This document shows, piece by piece, positions 35,090 to 43,272 of a stretch of 64,000 bases of DNA (the first letter of the stretch is position 1; each line of letters begins with the position of its first letter). The notes beneath the pieces were generated by a model. That model was not told the origin of the DNA and did not search any database. It saw nothing but the letters and a program-made list of their open reading frames with translations. The stretch is from Caldilineae bacterium (GTDB lineage: Bacteria > Chloroflexota > Anaerolineae > Epilineales > Epilineaceae): positions 1-64,000 of the forward strand of contig JACKBJ010000020.1 of assembly GCA_020634625.1 (NCBI GenBank). The letters run 5' to 3'. The translations under genes were made by a program, and so were the position numbers.

Positions 35090-35560
35090 ATGGTCGATTC
35101 GATCTTTCAACCCGTGCTCGTGCTGCACTCGCTGCTCCGCTGGGCCGTCGTCGTCCTGCTGGCGCTGGCGCTGCTTTCGGCGCTTCGGGGCTGGCTCGGC
35201 CGCCGCAGCTGGTCGCCGAGCGACGACAAGCTCGGACGCTTCCTCACGATGAGCGCCGACCTGCAGCTGCTTCTCGGCCTGCTGCTCTACGCGATCAGCC
35301 CGATCACGGTCAAGGCCCGGGCCGACATGGGCGCGGCCATGGCCGACGCGCAGCTCCGCTACTGGTCGGTCGAGCACTTCAGCCTGATGCTCGTGGCGAT
35401 CGTGCTGATCCACGTCGGTCGCGCACGCAGCCGCCGGGCGATCGACGCCGTCCTCAAGCACAAGCAGGCGGCCATCTTCTTCGGCCTGGCCGCGCTGGCG
35501 CTCCTGGTCGGCGTCCCCTGGCCCTTCCTGCCCAACGGTCGGCCCTGGCTGCCCTTCTAG
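35090..35560 (+). CDS. Four-span membrane protein with conserved His, possible haem-binding
   Basis: The 156 residues form about four spans. Histidines occur at H13 (VLVLHSLLRW), H96 and H108 (VEHFSLMLVAIVLIHVGRARS), followed by HKQAAIFFGLAALALLVGVPWPF. From memory a similar uncharacterised protein is common in Bacteroidota and Chloroflexota; the paired His in spans suggest haem or quinone contact, which is inference. It is third in the cytochrome c/dsbB operon and is followed by a perfect palindrome. Confidence 0.6.
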   Translation: MVDSIFQPVLVLHSLLRWAVVVLLALALLSALRGWLGRRSWSPSDDKLGRFLTMSADLQLLLGLLLYAISPITVKARADMGAAMADAQLRYWSVEHFSLMLVAIVLIHVGRARSRRAIDAVLKHKQAAIFFGLAALALLVGVPWPFLPNGRPWLPF

Positions 35561-35612
35561 GTGCCTCACCTGCGCGATCCGATGCCTTGGATCGGGTGCC
35601 CGGCAATCCGCA

Positions 35613-35658
35613 CCGAAACGAGAGCGGCGGCCCCATGGGGCCGCCGCTCTCGTTTCGG
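35613..35658. terminator. Perfect 46-base palindrome between convergent genes
   Basis: Arms of 23 bases are fully complementary around the centre CCCCATGGGG (35631-35640). It lies between the 3' ends of a plus-strand operon and a minus-strand gene, so it would fold identically in both transcripts. Only a TTT inside the stem and no T-tract follow; a bidirectional terminator is the likely role. Confidence 0.7.
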
Positions 35659-35687
35659 AAGCAGCGCAAAGGCCGCAGTCCGGCGGC

Positions 35688-35852
35688 TCAGCTCGGGACT
35701 TGTGCCTTCGGCGCCATCTTCAGCAGCTTCGCGACCAGGCGCTCACGCTCCTGACGATCACGAGCCTCGACGATGCGAGCCTTGAGCTTCTTGACGCGCT
35801 TGTCCTGCTTGCGCCGCTGCACCAGCCGTCGGTGCTTCTCGGATGCAGCCAT
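35688..35852 (-). CDS. Small basic protein (54 residues)
   Basis: The product starts MAASEKHRRLVQRRKQDKR and is almost entirely helical and basic (KKLKARIVEARDRQERERL), ending APKAQVPS. It resembles short uncharacterised charged proteins of 50-60 residues found in Chloroflexota and Planctomycetota, but I cannot name the family. The ATG at 35852 has AGGA 6-7 bases upstream, and the promoter at 35949-35978 supports that it is a real gene. RNA or ribosome binding is a guess from its charge. Confidence 0.6.
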   Translation of the reverse strand: MAASEKHRRLVQRRKQDKRVKKLKARIVEARDRQERERLVAKLLKMAPKAQVPS

Positions 35853-35948
35853 GGGTTCCTGGTCCTTGCCGTGCTGGCTTCTCAAGACGGCCTCCACCCG
35901 CGCCGGCGGCGGCGGGGTGTCCGTCTCTGCGTGGGATGTCAGGGGTTG

Positions 35949-35978
35949 AGTCTAGCCCAAGCGCTGCCCGGAGGCCAG
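35949..35978 (-). promoter_or_regulatory. Promoter of the small basic protein gene
   Basis: On the minus strand CTGGCC (35978-35973), 18-base spacer, TAGACT (35954-35949). The leader would be about 90 bases. It lies in a 306-base intergenic gap whose only other signal is the divergent promoter at 36032-36061. Confidence 0.55.
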
Positions 35979-36031
35979 GGCGCGAGCAGGATCGGCGCGG
36001 CGCCTCGCGGTCGGCGTCGGTCCGCGCCGGG

Positions 36032-36061
36032 CTGGCGACGACCCCGGAAGGCACCTAGAAT
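36032..36061 (+). promoter_or_regulatory. Promoter of the aminotransferase operon
   Basis: CTGGCG (36032-36037), 18-base spacer, TAGAAT (36056-36061). The predicted start is near 36068, with a leader of about 90 bases. Confidence 0.55.
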
Positions 36062-36158
36062 GGAGGCGTTGGGGACTCCCGCTCTGCCCCCGCGGACACC
36101 CTTCGATTCACCCGTCGCCGCGCAGCGCATCCATCCGGCACCCCAGGGAGCCCGTCGC

Positions 36159-37322
36159 ATGACCAGCCAGCGACTCCAGGACTTCGGCACCTCGATCTTC
36201 GCAGAGATGTCATCGCTCGCCATCGAACACGGCGCCATCAACCTGTCGCAGGGCTTTCCCGACTTCGATGGCCCTCCGGCGCTGATCGAGCTGGCCCTGG
36301 AAGCGATGAACGGCGGCCAGAACCAATACGCAAGGTCGATGGGGCATCCGGAGCTGGTGCAGGCGCTGGCGCGGCAGACCCGCGAACACCATGGCCTCGA
36401 CTACGATCCGTGGAGCGAGATCGGCGTCTTCTGCGGCGCTACCGAAGCGATCGCCGCCAGCTTGCTGGGCATCCTCGACCCCGGCGACGAAGTCGTCCTG
36501 ATCGAGCCCTTCTACGACAGCTATCCGGCGCTGGTCTCGCTGGCGGGCGCCACCGCGCGCTTCGTGACCCTGCGTTTCCCGGACTTCGCCCTCGACGTGC
36601 AGGCCCTGGCGGACTGCATCGGACCCCGAACCCGCGCCATCGTCCTCAACACGCCGCACAACCCCAGCGGCAAGGTCTTCGATGCCCAGGAGCTCGAGGC
36701 CATCGCGGGCTTGTGTCGACGGCACGATCTGATCGTGATCGCGGACGAGGTCTACGAGCATCTGTGTTTTGGTCGGGCACGGCACCGCAGCATCGCCACC
36801 CTGCCGGGGATGCGCGACCGCACCCTGCGCATCTCCAGCTTCGGCAAGACCTTCTCGATGACGGGATGGAAGGTCGGCTGGGCTCAGGGACCGGCGGCGC
36901 TCATCGCGGCCGCCCAGTCCGCGCACCAGTTCCTGACCTTCTGCGCCGCCAGCCCGCTCCAGGTGGCCGCCGCCCGAGCGATCGATCGTTTCGGCGGCGA
37001 CTACCTGGCGCAGCTCCAGCAGGACTATGACAGGCGCCGCAGCCTCCTGATCGAAGGCCTGGAAGCCGCCGGCTTCGGCGTGGCGGCTCCCGACGGCACC
37101 TACTTCGTGCTGGCCGAGTTCTCGGCCCTTTGGGAGGGTGACGACCGCAGTTTCGCCGAGCACCTGGTGCGCGAGATCGGCGTGGCCGCGATCCCGCCGA
37201 GCAGCTTCTACCGCGCCGAGCCGGAGGAGGGCCGACGCCTCCTGCGCTTCGCCTTCTGCAAGCGCCTCGAGACCCTCGAGGCGGCGCTGTCTCGCCTGGC
37301 TCGGCTGCCCAAGCGGCTGTGA
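36159..37322 (+). CDS. PLP-dependent aminotransferase class I, glutamine transaminase K/YbdL-like
   Basis: The 387 residues show INLSQGFPDFDGP, NQYARSMGHPEL, the substrate/PLP segment NTPHNPSGKVF and the PLP lysine K230 in SSFGKTFSMTGWKVGWA. This pattern belongs to kynurenine/glutamine transaminase K and the methionine aminotransferase YbdL, which use glutamine or methionine as amino donor. The omega-amidase gene three genes downstream supports that role. ATG has GGGAG 8 bases upstream. Confidence 0.88.
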   Translation: MTSQRLQDFGTSIFAEMSSLAIEHGAINLSQGFPDFDGPPALIELALEAMNGGQNQYARSMGHPELVQALARQTREHHGLDYDPWSEIGVFCGATEAIAASLLGILDPGDEVVLIEPFYDSYPALVSLAGATARFVTLRFPDFALDVQALADCIGPRTRAIVLNTPHNPSGKVFDAQELEAIAGLCRRHDLIVIADEVYEHLCFGRARHRSIATLPGMRDRTLRISSFGKTFSMTGWKVGWAQGPAALIAAAQSAHQFLTFCAASPLQVAAARAIDRFGGDYLAQLQQDYDRRRSLLIEGLEAAGFGVAAPDGTYFVLAEFSALWEGDDRSFAEHLVREIGVAAIPPSSFYRAEPEEGRRLLRFAFCKRLETLEAALSRLARLPKRL

Positions 37323-38407
37323 AGGCAACGCCGCAGGGCCCCTCCGCACCCGGCCCACGGACGCGCTCCGGCCACGCGATCGACTATGGTGGCCCCTGTG
37401 CGCGCTGCGGCGAACGCCATGCGATCGACCTGACGGAAGGCGCCGCCGCGGCGGCGCTCGACCTGCTGGCGCTGCTCTGCCGGTCGGAGCGGCTGCCGAC
37501 GCCGCCCGGCGGCCCGGCCGGCCCGCTCCTGGCACCGCGCCTGGCCGAGGATGGCGGCCAGATGATCGGCGTGCTGCTGGCCCGAACGCCGTCGGGCGCG
37601 ACGCTGCGACTGCGGGCCTTCTCGGGCGCTTGGGACGGCCAGGTGCAGGTGCCGGGCTGGGCGCCTCCGCTGGCCTTCGCGGACGGCCTGCCCGCCTGGC
37701 GGCGGGAAGGAGAGGCGCGGTTGGACGCGCTCGGCGCGGCGATCGCGTCCGAACGTGCCGCAACCTCCGACGAAGGGTCGCGGCTGAGCGCTGCCCTCGT
37801 GGCCAACACGCAGCGCGACGCGCGGCGGCTGGCCGAGCTGCGCACGGCGCACCGCCGAGCCCGGGCCGAGCGACGCGCCCAGCGAGAGGCCTTGTCGGAG
37901 GCCAACCCGGGGCCGGAGACGGAGGCCTCGATTCGGCAGCAGCGCGCGCTCGACGCCGTCAGCCGCGTCGAGCGCCGGCAGCTGCGGGAACTGCGCCAGC
38001 ACCAGCAACGCGAAGCGCTTCGGCTGGAAGCGGCGCTGGCCTCGCTCACCGCGGCCGAGACCGAGCTGGTCGAAGCGCGCCGAGCGCTCTCGCGCCAGCT
38101 GATGTCCCGCATTCATGGCGCCTACCGGATCCCCGATCGAAACGGCGCGCTGCACCCGCTGAGCCGTGCCTTCGGACGACCAGACGCCATGCCCAGCGGC
38201 GTCGGCGACTGCTGCGCGCCGAAGCTCATCGGCTGGGCGTCCCGGCTTGGCTACACGCCGATCGGCCTGGCGGAGTTCTGGTTCGGCAGCCCGCCGCCGG
38301 CCGGCGGCCGCCGGCACGGCGAGCTCTACGGCGCCTGTGCCCGCGCCTGTCAACCCCTGTTGGGCTTCATGCTCTGCCCGATGCCGGATTCGAGTCGCCG
38401 CGAATGA
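37319..38407 (+). CDS. Stand-alone homologue of the N-terminal domain of fused RluA-type pseudouridine synthases
   Basis: The 362 residues begin with a short Cys pair (CARC), then MIGVLLARTPSGATLRLRAFSG, a long charged coiled coil (about 150-265) and a C-terminal part SGVGDCCAPKLIGWASRLG, LAEFWFGSPPP and GFMLCPMP. I recall the same order as the N-terminal half of about 550-residue RluA-family proteins of Bacteroidota and Vibrionaceae. Here it is a separate gene, overlapped by the aminotransferase stop (GTGA) and overlapping the synthase gene (ATGA). It may position the RNA substrate. Confidence 0.75.
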   Translation: MKATPQGPSAPGPRTRSGHAIDYGGPCARCGERHAIDLTEGAAAAALDLLALLCRSERLPTPPGGPAGPLLAPRLAEDGGQMIGVLLARTPSGATLRLRAFSGAWDGQVQVPGWAPPLAFADGLPAWRREGEARLDALGAAIASERAATSDEGSRLSAALVANTQRDARRLAELRTAHRRARAERRAQREALSEANPGPETEASIRQQRALDAVSRVERRQLRELRQHQQREALRLEAALASLTAAETELVEARRALSRQLMSRIHGAYRIPDRNGALHPLSRAFGRPDAMPSGVGDCCAPKLIGWASRLGYTPIGLAEFWFGSPPPAGGRRHGELYGACARACQPLLGFMLCPMPDSSRRE

Positions 38408-39108
38408 GCCCGCCCGCGACCGGCCGCTGCCAGCCCTTCGAGCCGCCGGACATGCGGTCCGTGCCGCTCGCGATCGTGCATGCCGAGGCTTGCCTGGTCG
38501 TCGTCGACAAGCCGGCCGGCCTCCTGGCGGTCCCAGGTCGTGGGCCGGATCGCCAGGACAGCGTAACGGAACGCATCCGTACGGGCTTCCCCGAGGCGCG
38601 CGGCCCACTGACGGTCCACCGTCTGGACATGGATACCTCGGGGCTGATGCTGGTTGCGCTGACGCCCCAGGCTCAACGGCGTCTGTCGATGGCCTTCGAG
38701 GCCCGCCGCGTCGACAAGCGTTATGTCGCGCTGCTGGATGGCGACGTGGTAGGCGACGCGGGTGAGCTGCGGCTGGCGACGCGGCTCGACCTGGAAAACC
38801 GTCCCCTTCAGGTCGTCGACCCGGTCCGGGGGCGGCTCGGTCACACCCGCTGGCAGCGGCTGGGCGTCGAGGTCGGACCGGAAGGCCGATCGGCGTGCCG
38901 CATCCGCTTCGAGCCCTTGACCGGACGCACGCATCAGCTGCGCCTCCACGCGGCGCACCCCGCCGGGCTGGGTCGCCCCATCCTGGGCGACCGCCTCTAC
39001 GGCGATCCTGGCTCCGCGCCGCGCCTGATGCTGCACGCGACCCGGCTCGCCTTCGAGCACCCCGAGCACGGCAAACGCATGGAGCTGACCAGCCCCTGCC
39101 CATTCTGA
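38404..39108 (+). CDS. RluA-family pseudouridine synthase
   Basis: The 234-residue catalytic domain has the Asp motif HRLDMDTSGLMLVA, the earlier VVDKPAGLLAVPG and the later LTGRTHQLRLHAAH and GDRLYGD. It makes pseudouridine in rRNA or tRNA; the target site cannot be read from the sequence. It has no S4 domain. The upstream gene encodes the missing N-terminal half of the fused homologues, and the two overlap by ATGA. Confidence 0.9.
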   Translation: MSPPATGRCQPFEPPDMRSVPLAIVHAEACLVVVDKPAGLLAVPGRGPDRQDSVTERIRTGFPEARGPLTVHRLDMDTSGLMLVALTPQAQRRLSMAFEARRVDKRYVALLDGDVVGDAGELRLATRLDLENRPLQVVDPVRGRLGHTRWQRLGVEVGPEGRSACRIRFEPLTGRTHQLRLHAAHPAGLGRPILGDRLYGDPGSAPRLMLHATRLAFEHPEHGKRMELTSPCPF

Positions 39109-39126
39109 GACCGGAGGAGGACCGCC

Positions 39127-39918
39127 ATGCTGCACGTTGCCGGACTGCAGACCGACATCGCGTGGGAAGCGCCCGAGCTCAACTTCTCGCGCGCCACTGC
39201 GCTGGCCGAGCGCGCCGCTGCCGCCGGCGCGCAGCTGCTGGTGCTGCCCGAGATGTTCGCCACCGGCTTCTCCATGGCGACGCCCGTGGTGACGCCCTTT
39301 GCCGAGGCGACGCGCGAATTCCTAGGCGCGTTGGCGGTTCGCCTGGGCTGCTGGGTCCTGGCTGGCTACCCCGAGCCCGGCGATGGCGTCGCCACGGACT
39401 CGCGCGCCCGCAACGCCGCCTCCGTGTTCGACCCCCGCGGGGTCGAGCAGCTGCGCTACCACAAGGTCCACCCCTTCTCGCTGGCCGGCGAGGATCGCGT
39501 CTACGCCGGCGGCGACCGCATCGACAGCATCACGATCGAAGGGCTGCGCGTGACGCCGCTGATCTGCTACGACCTTCGCTTCGGCGAGATCTTCCGGGCT
39601 CGGGCCGAGACGACCGACCTCTTCGTCGTCATCGCCAACTGGCCGGAGGCTCGGCGCGAACACTGGCGCATCCTCCTGCGGGCCAGGGCCATCGAGAACC
39701 AGGCCTGGCTGCTGGGCGTGAATCGGGTCGGCGAGGGCGACGGGCTGCGCTATGCCGGCGACACGATGCTGGTCGATCCGCTGGGAGACGTGCAGGCGTC
39801 GGCCGCGGGTCAGTCGGCGCTGATCTGTGCCAGGGTCGACCCGAGCCGCGTGGCCGAAGTCCGCGCCCGCTTCGGCTTCCTGGCCGACCGCCGGCCGTCG
39901 GTCTACCGCAGCTTGTGA
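39127..39918 (+). CDS. Carbon-nitrogen hydrolase, omega-amidase (YafV/Nit2) family
   Basis: The nitrilase triad is E42 (LPEMFATGFSM), K113 (YHKVHPFSLAGE) and C147 (ICYDLRFGEIF). The 263 residues and the sequence around the triad fit omega-amidase, which hydrolyses 2-oxoglutaramate and 2-oxosuccinamate, the products of glutamine/asparagine transamination. The partner transaminase is in the same operon, so a glutamine transaminase-omega-amidase route (methionine or aromatic oxo-acid salvage) is likely. The SD GGAGG lies just upstream. Confidence 0.9.
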   Translation: MLHVAGLQTDIAWEAPELNFSRATALAERAAAAGAQLLVLPEMFATGFSMATPVVTPFAEATREFLGALAVRLGCWVLAGYPEPGDGVATDSRARNAASVFDPRGVEQLRYHKVHPFSLAGEDRVYAGGDRIDSITIEGLRVTPLICYDLRFGEIFRARAETTDLFVVIANWPEARREHWRILLRARAIENQAWLLGVNRVGEGDGLRYAGDTMLVDPLGDVQASAAGQSALICARVDPSRVAEVRARFGFLADRRPSVYRSL

Positions 39919-39958
39919 CGAGGCACGGCGGCACGACCACGCCCGCATCGGCGATCCC

Positions 39959-40510
39959 CTAGGACCCGGCCTCCGGCGCGGTCAGCGCAACCAGACGCGT
40001 CACCGTGTTCAGGTTGCGCACCGTGCCGACGGCATCGAGCTGCCGTTCCAGCCAGCCCAGAGTCAGCTTCGTGCGCGCGCTGCCTGCCGGGTAGTGGAGG
40101 TAGGCCTCGCTTCCGATGACGCTGACGCGGTCCGGGGGCGAAGGGTCCGGATCCAGTCGGGCGATCCGCTCGGGCGCCGGTGCCCGCTGAAAGAACGCGA
40201 TGTGCAGCCGGCTCGGCTGGCTCTCGGCATCGGCGAAGGGATGGGTCGCGAGCGCGGTCGCCAGCTGGTCGTGACGCCGGACCACGACCGCGCTGCGCAG
40301 GCCGAAGCGGTCTTCGATCAGCGCGCTGAGCTGCTGCTCCAGCTGCTCGGGCGGGTGGTTCGGGCTGCGCAGCAGGACGTTCCCGCTCGCCAGGATGGTC
40401 GTGACGTCCCGATAGCCCGCCTGCTCCAGGCAGGACCGCAGCGCGGCCATCTGCAAGGGTCGGCCGCCGACGTTGACGGCTCGCAGCAAGGCCGCGAGAC
40501 GTGGGCTCAC
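39959..40510 (-). CDS. DUF1697 family protein
   Basis: The 183 residues begin LAALLRAVNVGGRPLQMAALRSCLEQAGY and contain ILASGNVLLRSP, the signature of DUF1697, a cytoplasmic family of unknown function. The C-terminal ARTKLTLGWLERQL and RNLNTVTRL are also typical. GTG start overlaps the pepC stop (GTGA), so it is the last gene of the argHG-pepC operon. Confidence 0.88.
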   Translation of the reverse strand: MSPRLAALLRAVNVGGRPLQMAALRSCLEQAGYRDVTTILASGNVLLRSPNHPPEQLEQQLSALIEDRFGLRSAVVVRRHDQLATALATHPFADAESQPSRLHIAFFQRAPAPERIARLDPDPSPPDRVSVIGSEAYLHYPAGSARTKLTLGWLERQLDAVGTVRNLNTVTRLVALTAPEAGS

Positions 40511-41898
40511 GCCAGCGAGCCCATCGGGTCCCAGGCCGGCAGCCGGATCGGCTCCGCGTCCAGCGCGGCGCGCAGCGCGTCCGGCAGGCGATCGCGGTGC
40601 ACGGCGATCTCCAGCATGTGCTCGTCGAACCAGGAGTCGTTCATGGCGTAGAAGCCCTTGCGGCCGCCGTCCTCACCCCAGCTGTTCTCGACCCGCCAGC
40701 GCCGAGGTCGACCCTCGACCAGGTCGACGCCGGTGAAGAGCATGGCGTGGGTCATCATCGCATGCCCGTAGCGAAGGCGATCGGCCTTGTCGAGCTCGAA
40801 GTCGAAGCCGTAGACCGCTTCGTAGTCGAACAGGCGCGCATCCCAGAGCCCCAGGTCGCGACGCAGCATCTTGCCGACGTCGCAGCCGAACCAGACGGGT
40901 TCGCCCGACTGGATCACCTCCGAGGCCAAGGACTTCATCAGCGCGATCTCTCCGTTCAGGTAGACCACCGGCTCGCCACCCGCGACGTTGCCCAGATACT
41001 CGACCGTGAAGGTCCGCCCCATGGGGCTTTCGGGTCGCGGATCGTGAACCAGGCAGACGTAGTCCTCGATCGGCAGCGTCACGTAGCGCTCCGCGAAGGC
41101 TTGCGGCGTCAGCGAGCCGTCTCGATGAAAGGCGCCGTCCTTGTCGTTCCACTGCCAGTCGAAACGCTCCGGCGGCGTGCCCAGGTGGATCGAGAGCATT
41201 CGGTAGACCCGCTCGACCCGCGCGTCCTTGGCCGCCCGAAGCTCGACCGGGCTGGCGCCCTGGGCCTGCAGTGTCCGCAGCTCGCGCGCGCCGTCACGCA
41301 GGGTGTGGCACAGCAGATCGTTCATGCGTCCGGTGTTCGACGAGCTCTCGGTCTCGGGCATCGCGGCCTGCGGAACGAGGCCGTGCTTGCGGACGAGGTT
41401 GACGAACATGTTCCACTGCCCGCCATCGTCGATCGGCCGATGCAACAGGTAGTGCAAGGTCCGGTCGTCGATCGGCCGCTCGGCCAGCTCGATCATCGCC
41501 TCGAGGAAGTAGTTGGCCTTCTCGAGCTTGTCCCAGAAGAGGAGATGGTTCTGGCTGAACTCGAAGGTCTCGAGCCGCATGGCCCGCATCGCGCCCGGCC
41601 GCAGCAGGTTCAGGCCGGCGAAGAGCCAGCAGCGACCGGAGCGCTTCTGGTTGGTGACCTTCCAGTCGTCCAGCAGGTTCGAATAGCTGTGATCCAGCTC
41701 CGTCACGACGGCCCGATCCAGCGCCACGTCGTCGAGCGGCGACTGGGTCACCGCGTTCTGCATCAGCCGATTCCGCGGCTCGGCGTCAAAGGCCATGCGG
41801 GCTGCGGCGATCCGCTCGGGGGTCAAGGCACCCTCCGGGGCACGGGGTCCCTCGGGCGGCGCGAGCGTCGCTCGATCGGTTGGAGTCCGCGTCGTCAT
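40507..41898 (-). CDS. pepC: Aminopeptidase C / bleomycin hydrolase (peptidase C1)
   Basis: The papain-type site is complete: Q84 and C90 in NQKRSGRCWLFAGL, the His in MTHAMLFTGV and the Asn in RVENSWGEDGG. The 463-residue length and the family start (LQNAVT-like LMQNAVTQSPLDDVAL) match PepC, a cytoplasmic hexameric aminopeptidase. The C-terminal tail ends DPMGSLA, plausible for the self-inserting tail of this family. ATG has AAGGAG 7 bases upstream. Confidence 0.93.
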   Translation of the reverse strand: MTTRTPTDRATLAPPEGPRAPEGALTPERIAAARMAFDAEPRNRLMQNAVTQSPLDDVALDRAVVTELDHSYSNLLDDWKVTNQKRSGRCWLFAGLNLLRPGAMRAMRLETFEFSQNHLLFWDKLEKANYFLEAMIELAERPIDDRTLHYLLHRPIDDGGQWNMFVNLVRKHGLVPQAAMPETESSSNTGRMNDLLCHTLRDGARELRTLQAQGASPVELRAAKDARVERVYRMLSIHLGTPPERFDWQWNDKDGAFHRDGSLTPQAFAERYVTLPIEDYVCLVHDPRPESPMGRTFTVEYLGNVAGGEPVVYLNGEIALMKSLASEVIQSGEPVWFGCDVGKMLRRDLGLWDARLFDYEAVYGFDFELDKADRLRYGHAMMTHAMLFTGVDLVEGRPRRWRVENSWGEDGGRKGFYAMNDSWFDEHMLEIAVHRDRLPDALRAALDAEPIRLPAWDPMGSLA

Positions 41899-41946
41899 CG
41901 TCCAGCTCCTTGGCTCGGCGGCGGCCCTGGCGAGGGCGCCGCCCGA

Positions 41947-43212
41947 TCAGTCGCGCTTGAATCGCGAGTAGTCCGGGGCCGCGTAGCGGGTCTTCCCGCC
42001 GTCGGTCATCTCCATCATGGCCTCGACCTTCATCTGCAGGCCGAACAGGTTGATGAAGCCACGGGCATCCGCCTGGTCGTAGACGTCGTCCTTGCCGAAG
42101 GTGGCGAAGTCCTCGCGATACAGGCTGCGCGGGCTCTTGCGTCCATCGACGATCACGTTGCCCTTGTAGAGCTTCAGGCGCACCGTCCCGGTGACATGCC
42201 GCTGGGTCTCGGCGATGAAGGCCTGCAGGCCCTCGCGCAGGGTGTGAAACCACTGACCGAAGTACACCATCTCGGCGTAGCGCGTGGCCAGCTGCTCCTT
42301 GAAGTGGGCGGTGTCGCGATCGAGGCACAGGGACTCCAGCTCGCGATGGGCGGCATAGAGCAAGGTGCCGCCCGGCGTCTCGTAGACTCCGCGCGACTTC
42401 ATGCCAACCAGCCGGTTCTCGACGATGTCGATCCGGCCCACGCCGTGTCGCGCGCCGATCCCGTTGAGCCGCGCGATCAGCGCCGCCGGGGAGAGCGCCT
42501 CGCCGTCCACCCGCGTCGGGACGCCGCGCTCGAAGCTGATCTCCACCAGCTCGGGCGTATCGGGCGCGAGCTCAGGCGCCACCGTCCACTGATACATCGA
42601 AGGCTCGGGCGGCGTGTTGGGGTCCTCGAGCGTGCCGCCCTCGTGCGAGATGTGCCACAGGTTTCGGTCACGGCTGTACACCGAGGCTTCACGGCTCTCG
42701 ATCGGCACCCCATGTGCCTCGGCGTAGTCGAGCGCGTCCTCGCGCGAACGAATCTCCCACTCGCGCCAGGGCGCGATCACCGTCAGCGCCGGGTTGAGCG
42801 CCTTGTAGGTCAGCTCGAACCGCACCTGATCGTTGCCCTTGCCGGTACAGCCGTGCGCCACCGCGTCGGCGCCGATCGCCTCGGCCACCGACACCTGCCA
42901 CTTGGCGATCAGCGGCCGAGCGATCGAGGTGCCCAGGAGGTACTGGCGCTCGTAGACCGCCCCGGACTGAAGCATCGGGAGGATGAAGTCCCGCGCGAAC
43001 TCCTCGCGCAGGTCCTCGACGATGCAATCCGAGGCGCCACTGGCAAGGGCCTTGGCCGGAAGCGCATCGAGGGGCTCGTCCTGGCCCAGGTCCGCGCAGA
43101 AGCAGACCACCTCGCAGCCGTAGTTCTCGCGCAGCCAGGGCACGATCACCGAGGTGTCCAGACCGCCGGAATAGGCCAACACCACCTTGCTCGCACGTCG
43201 CTCTCCAGTCAT
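41947..43212 (-). CDS. argG: Argininosuccinate synthase
   Basis: ArgG joins citrulline and aspartate using ATP. The P-loop-like [25 protein letters not shown] and the [12 protein letters not shown] segment are characteristic. Length 421 is slightly longer than most. The ATG at 43212 has GGAGG 8 bases upstream; the frame is open 45 bases further. It follows argH by 60 bases. Confidence 0.96.
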   Translation of the reverse strand: MTGERRASKVVLAYSGGLDTSVIVPWLRENYGCEVVCFCADLGQDEPLDALPAKALASGASDCIVEDLREEFARDFILPMLQSGAVYERQYLLGTSIARPLIAKWQVSVAEAIGADAVAHGCTGKGNDQVRFELTYKALNPALTVIAPWREWEIRSREDALDYAEAHGVPIESREASVYSRDRNLWHISHEGGTLEDPNTPPEPSMYQWTVAPELAPDTPELVEISFERGVPTRVDGEALSPAALIARLNGIGARHGVGRIDIVENRLVGMKSRGVYETPGGTLLYAAHRELESLCLDRDTAHFKEQLATRYAEMVYFGQWFHTLREGLQAFIAETQRHVTGTVRLKLYKGNVIVDGRKSPRSLYREDFATFGKDDVYDQADARGFINLFGLQMKVEAMMEMTDGGKTRYAAPDYSRFKRD

Positions 43213-43272
43213 CGGGTTCCTCCGCGGTTCAGGGGCCGGTCGCGCCGTGCGCGCCATGGGATCGGTTCGGCA

